Positions 61,113 through 64,000 of a DNA stretch of 64,000 bases are shown piece after piece. Location of the stretch: NCBI RefSeq assembly GCF_000718135.1, contig NZ_JOEM01000013.1:1-64000 (forward strand). The letters are read 5' to 3'. The stretch is from Streptomyces cyaneofuscatus. GTDB lineage: Bacteria; Actinomycetota; Actinomycetes; Streptomycetales; Streptomycetaceae. The notes under the pieces were generated by a model. That model was not told the DNA's origin. It searched no databases and saw only the letters and a program-made list of their open reading frames with translations. The translations under genes and the position numbers were made by a program. Positions within the stretch are counted from its first letter, which is position 1. The number at the start of each line of letters is the position of its first letter.

Positions 61113-62482
61113 TGAGCACCGCAGCGCCCGCCACCGTCGTCCTCGACCCGAGCGTCTGCGGTCGCCGCGTCGCCAGCTCCGACCGCTCCCGGCTGCCGAG
61201 CGTGCTCGGCGGCGACCTCGCCGACATCGGAACCGCGCCACGGCTCCTGGCGGTCGCCGCGCTCAACGAGATCCGCGCGCACGCGGACGGCAGACCGCCC
61301 GCCTTCGAGGTGTTCACCGGAGCGGCCGAGCTCTTCGCCACCGCGACGCTGGACGGCGAGAGCCCGCAGGAGTACGCGCGGCGCGTCTGCCACGCCACCG
61401 GCCTCACCGCCACCGCTGTCGACCAGGCCGTCGCCGACCTGACCGCCGAACTGCGCGCGCTCCCGGCGACCACCGCCGCCGAACTGCCCGCCACCGGCTT
61501 CGGGGACGGCTTCGACACCCGCTGGGTGCCGCGCGGCCGGGTCTTCGCCGCCGTGATGGCGAGCAACCACCCGGTGCCGAACATCTCCTGGGCCCAAGCG
61601 CTCTTCCACGGCTACAGCGTGCTCGTCAAGCCGGGCAGCCGCGATCCGTTCACCCCGGCCAGGCTGCTGGCCGCGCTGACGGCGGCGGGCCTGGAGCCGA
61701 GCAGGGCCGCGTTCCTGCCGTGCTCGCGCGAGGTCGGCGAGTACCTGCTGCGGGAGGCCGACCGCGGCATCATCTACGGCGGCGAGAGCGCCGTCTCCAC
61801 CTGGCACCAGCGCGAATCGGTGGCCGTGCGCGGCCCCGGCCGGACCAAGGCGCTCCTGGACACGGCTGCGGACGACGACGTCATCGAGCACCTGGCGCTC
61901 TCCGCCTCCTTCGACGGCGGCACCCGGTGCACCAACCTCTCGGCGGTCCTCACCACCGGGGCGGTCGAGGAGGTGGCCGACCGGCTCGCGGAGCGGCTCG
62001 CGAAGCTGCCGTCGCTGCCGGCGACCGACGGAGCGGCGACGCTCCTGGTGGTGAACCGGGCCCGCGCCGAGGCGCTGCGCGAACAGGTCGCCGCACTCCG
62101 CGCCTCGCTCACCGACCACAGCGCACGCGCCGGCGAGTACGAGACCGTCGTGGAGCTGGTCGACGGCTCGTTCCTGCTGCGGCCAGTCGTGCTCTCCGCC
62201 GACCGCGCCGGCCATCCGGCGGTCGGCACGGAACTGCCCTTCCCCTTCGTCGTGGTGGCCCCGTGGACGGAGGCCGACGGCGTGGAGCCGCTCCGCGACT
62301 CGCTCGTCCTCAACCTGCTCACGGACCGCGAGGAGCTGGTGGAGGCCGCGGTACGGGAGCCGAGCGTACGGAAGGTGACGCGCGGCCGGGTCCTGCCGTG
62401 GACCGCGACGCCGGGTATCCCGCACGACGACAACTACACGCAGTTCCTCCTGGAGCCGAAGGGCCTCGTGGCCCAGCGCTGA
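61112..62482 (+). CDS. griD: Acyl reductase / aldehyde-dehydrogenase-like subunit (GriD-like)
   Basis: 456 residues of the LuxC/ALDH superfamily: the cofactor-side segment VFAAVMASNHPVPNISWAQALFHGYSVLVKPGSRDPFTP and the catalytic C273 in GGTRCTNLSAVL. A LuxC-type enzyme accepts the acyl group from the activating partner and reduces it with NAD(P)H to an aldehyde. ATG 61112 overlaps the partner's stop, indicating one functional unit. The name is assigned from order and family, not from a search. Confidence 0.75.
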   Translation: MSTAAPATVVLDPSVCGRRVASSDRSRLPSVLGGDLADIGTAPRLLAVAALNEIRAHADGRPPAFEVFTGAAELFATATLDGESPQEYARRVCHATGLTATAVDQAVADLTAELRALPATTAAELPATGFGDGFDTRWVPRGRVFAAVMASNHPVPNISWAQALFHGYSVLVKPGSRDPFTPARLLAALTAAGLEPSRAAFLPCSREVGEYLLREADRGIIYGGESAVSTWHQRESVAVRGPGRTKALLDTAADDDVIEHLALSASFDGGTRCTNLSAVLTTGAVEEVADRLAERLAKLPSLPATDGAATLLVVNRARAEALREQVAALRASLTDHSARAGEYETVVELVDGSFLLRPVVLSADRAGHPAVGTELPFPFVVVAPWTEADGVEPLRDSLVLNLLTDREELVEAAVREPSVRKVTRGRVLPWTATPGIPHDDNYTQFLLEPKGLVAQR

Positions 62483-62541
62483 CGTCCCGAAGCCCGGCCC
62501 GTTCACCCAAGACACACCAGACCGCGAGAAAGGGATTCCGC

Positions 62542-62937
62542 ATGCCCATGAACAGGCGAGAAATGGTCATGGCTACCACCGGAGCGGCGCTCGTCGCCGC
62601 CGCGGCCGCCGTACCGCTGCTGAGCGGCGGCGACGACACCGGAGCGACCGCCGAGGCCGCCGAGGCCGCCGCACCGGCGAAGGCCGCGGGCCAGGAACAC
62701 ACCGAGCGCTACCTCGGCCGCACCATACGCGTGGCCACCGCGGCGGACGGCGGCGGCGTGTACATCGACGGCCGCCCGCTCCACCTCATGAAGTTCGCCG
62801 ACGACGCCTACCTCAGCTCCATGTGCCACTACGAGATGGCCCCCACCCCGCTGGACGCCGCCCGCCGCGCCGTCGAGGAGCTGCGCGGCGCCGCCCTCCA
62901 GCCCTCCACGCACGGCACCCACGTCACGCACCTCTGA
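62542..62937 (+). CDS. griE: Tat-exported copper chaperone of the tyrosinase cofactor family (GriE-like)
   Basis: 131 residues. The twin-arginine signal NRREMVMATTGAALVAAAAA is followed by the MelC1 signature: VYIDGRPLHLMKFADDAYLSSMCHYEMAPTPLDAARRAVEELRGA. MelC1-type proteins insert copper into their cognate oxidase and carry it through the Tat pathway. The oxidase gene follows by 49 bases. AAAGGGATTCCGC precedes ATG 62542. Confidence 0.85.
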   Translation: MPMNRREMVMATTGAALVAAAAAVPLLSGGDDTGATAEAAEAAAPAKAAGQEHTERYLGRTIRVATAADGGGVYIDGRPLHLMKFADDAYLSSMCHYEMAPTPLDAARRAVEELRGAALQPSTHGTHVTHL

Positions 62938-62986
62938 CACTCCGCTCTGACACCCCGGCGGCACCTCTGAAGAAGGAATCCCAGCG

Positions 62987-63907
62987 ATGGTCCACGTACG
63001 CAAGAACCACCTGAACATGACGGCCGAGGAGAAGCGGCGCTTCATCAACGCGGTCCTGGAGATCAAGAGACGCGGCATCTACGACCGTTTCGTCAAGCTC
63101 CATATACAGGTCAACTCCACCGACTACCTCGACAAGGAGACCGGCAAGCGCCTCGGCCATGTCAACCCGGGCTTCCTGCCGTGGCACCGGCAGTACCTCC
63201 TGAAGTTCGAACAGGCCCTCCAGAAGGTCGATCCGCGCGTCACGCTGCCGTACTGGGACTGGACCACCGACCACGGCGAGAACTCGCCGCTGTGGTCCAA
63301 GGACTTCATGGGCGGCAACGGCCGGCCCGGTGACCGCCGCGTCATGACCGGACCGTTCGCGCGCCGCAACGGCTGGAAGCTGAACATCAGCGTCATCCCG
63401 GAAGGCCCGGAGGATCCGGCGCTGAACGGCAACTACACCCACGACGACCGCGACTACCTCGTACGGGACTTCGGCACGCTCACCCCCGACCTGCCGACGC
63501 CGCAGGAGTTGGAGCAGACGCTCGACCTCACGGTCTACGACTGCCCGCCGTGGAACCACACCTCCGGCGGCACACCCCCGTACGAGAGCTTCCGCAACCA
63601 CCTGGAGGGCTACACCAAGTTCGCCTGGGAGCCCCGGCTCGGCAAGCTGCACGGCGCCGCGCACGTGTGGACCGGCGGCCACATGATGTACATCGGCTCG
63701 CCGAACGACCCCGTCTTCTTCCTCAACCACTGCATGATCGACCGCTGCTGGGCCCTGTGGCAGGCACGCCACCCGGACGTGCCGCACTACCTGCCGACCG
63801 TGCCGACCCAGGACGTTCCCGACATCAACACCCCGCTCGGGCCGTGGCACACCAAGACGCCGGCGGACCTGCTCGACCACACGCAGTTCTACACCTACGA
63901 CCAGTAG
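62987..63907 (+). CDS. griF: Type-3 copper o-aminophenol oxidase (GriF-like, tyrosinase family)
   Basis: 306 residues. CuA ligands are H39, H58 and H67 ([22 protein letters not shown]); CuB ligands are H222, H226 and H248 ([27 protein letters not shown]). It has no signal of its own and should rely on the chaperone for export. GriF oxidises 3-amino-4-hydroxybenzaldehyde-type o-aminophenols to quinone imines that couple to the phenoxazinone chromophore. NspF, a C-nitrosating relative, is the main alternative. A hairpin follows. Confidence 0.82.
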   Translation: MVHVRKNHLNMTAEEKRRFINAVLEIKRRGIYDRFVKLHIQVNSTDYLDKETGKRLGHVNPGFLPWHRQYLLKFEQALQKVDPRVTLPYWDWTTDHGENSPLWSKDFMGGNGRPGDRRVMTGPFARRNGWKLNISVIPEGPEDPALNGNYTHDDRDYLVRDFGTLTPDLPTPQELEQTLDLTVYDCPPWNHTSGGTPPYESFRNHLEGYTKFAWEPRLGKLHGAAHVWTGGHMMYIGSPNDPVFFLNHCMIDRCWALWQARHPDVPHYLPTVPTQDVPDINTPLGPWHTKTPADLLDHTQFYTYDQ

Positions 63908-63912
63908 ACCGA

Positions 63913-63958
63913 CGCGGCGGCGCCGGACAGCGGATCCCCGTTGTCCGGCGCCGCCGCG
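63913..63958. terminator. Terminator after the oxidase gene
   Basis: A perfect 17-bp stem, CGCGGCGGCGCCGGACA (63913-63929) with its complement 63942-63958, and a 12-nt loop, starts 6 bases past the oxidase stop. Confidence 0.85.
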
Positions 63959-63988
63959 TTGTGCGCACCCCACCGCCCCCCTGGAATC

Positions 63989-63993
63989 AGGAG
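63989..63993 (+). promoter_or_regulatory. Ribosome binding site of the next gene, cut off by the window
   Basis: AGGAG stands 7 bases before the window's right edge, the right spacing for a start codon at about 64001. The next gene of the cluster therefore probably begins immediately outside. Confidence 0.5.
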
Positions 63994-64000
63994 AGACACC

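Overview
The window is high-GC actinobacterial DNA and almost certainly comes from a Streptomyces chromosome. The signs are third-codon-position G/C bias throughout, frequent GTG starts, ATGA/GTGA translational coupling, WhiJ/AbaA-type HTH-DUF397 clusters, an FO synthase with F420-type oxidoreductases, an IdeR/DmdR iron box, an LAxTG sortase substrate and very rare TTA (bldA) codons. The right end carries a grixazone-type cluster, which points to the S. griseus group. This is inferred from gene content; no search was run.

Layout. 1-4.5 kb: tail of an unknown gene, a lone CRISPR-like repeat, a methyltransferase, an M20 peptidase, a TOPRIM protein and a secreted M23 peptidase. 4.6-7.2 kb: a WhiJ/AbaA-type regulatory cluster (three coupled leftward genes, then a rightward HTH gene and DUF397 gene). 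7.2-11.1 kb: a lower-GC toxin-antitoxin-like patch with a RelE-like/DUF5959 fusion, an XRE-ImmA metallopeptidase coupled to a PIN nuclease, an orphan VapB and small proteins. 11.2-14.9 kb: a secreted GH43 enzyme and a uronate-dehydrogenase-like gene near a LacI-type palindrome, then a coiled-coil LAxTG surface protein. 15.2-23.5 kb: a catabolic block (two LLM oxidoreductases, SDR, amidohydrolase, aldehyde dehydrogenase, APC permease) with three copies of a TetR-type operator. 23.6-27.2 kb: a siderophore-interacting protein and a fused penicillin-acylase/siderophore-acetyltransferase, divergent around one iron box.

27.4-38.1 kb: secreted and membrane proteins, a third LLM enzyme, a class B PBP, a PQQ-type sugar dehydrogenase, and a 1158-residue secreted repeat protein flanked by two copies of a ~135-bp inverted-repeat element; one copy encodes the C-terminus of the next HAD gene. 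38.2-40.8 kb: fbiC. 40.9-44.1 kb: a leftward operon with a WXG100-like protein, a frameshifted large protein and a lipoprotein. 44.3-49.2 kb: an NPP1-family protein, a GlxA-type regulator, an imine-reductase-like enzyme and small proteins. 49.3-53.4 kb: a second WhiJ-type cluster, with one DUF397 copy lacking a start codon, divergent from a STAND-ATPase/TPR gene.

54-64 kb: a pigment-type biosynthetic cluster. It has a LuxR regulator, an NAD(P)-binding protein, a SARP activator with a TTA codon, a BBE-type flavin oxidase, an MFS exporter, a two-part aryl-carboxylate reductase (GriC/GriD-like), and a copper chaperone with a type-3 copper o-aminophenol oxidase (GriE/GriF-like). A ribosome binding site in the last 12 bases shows that the cluster continues past the right edge.
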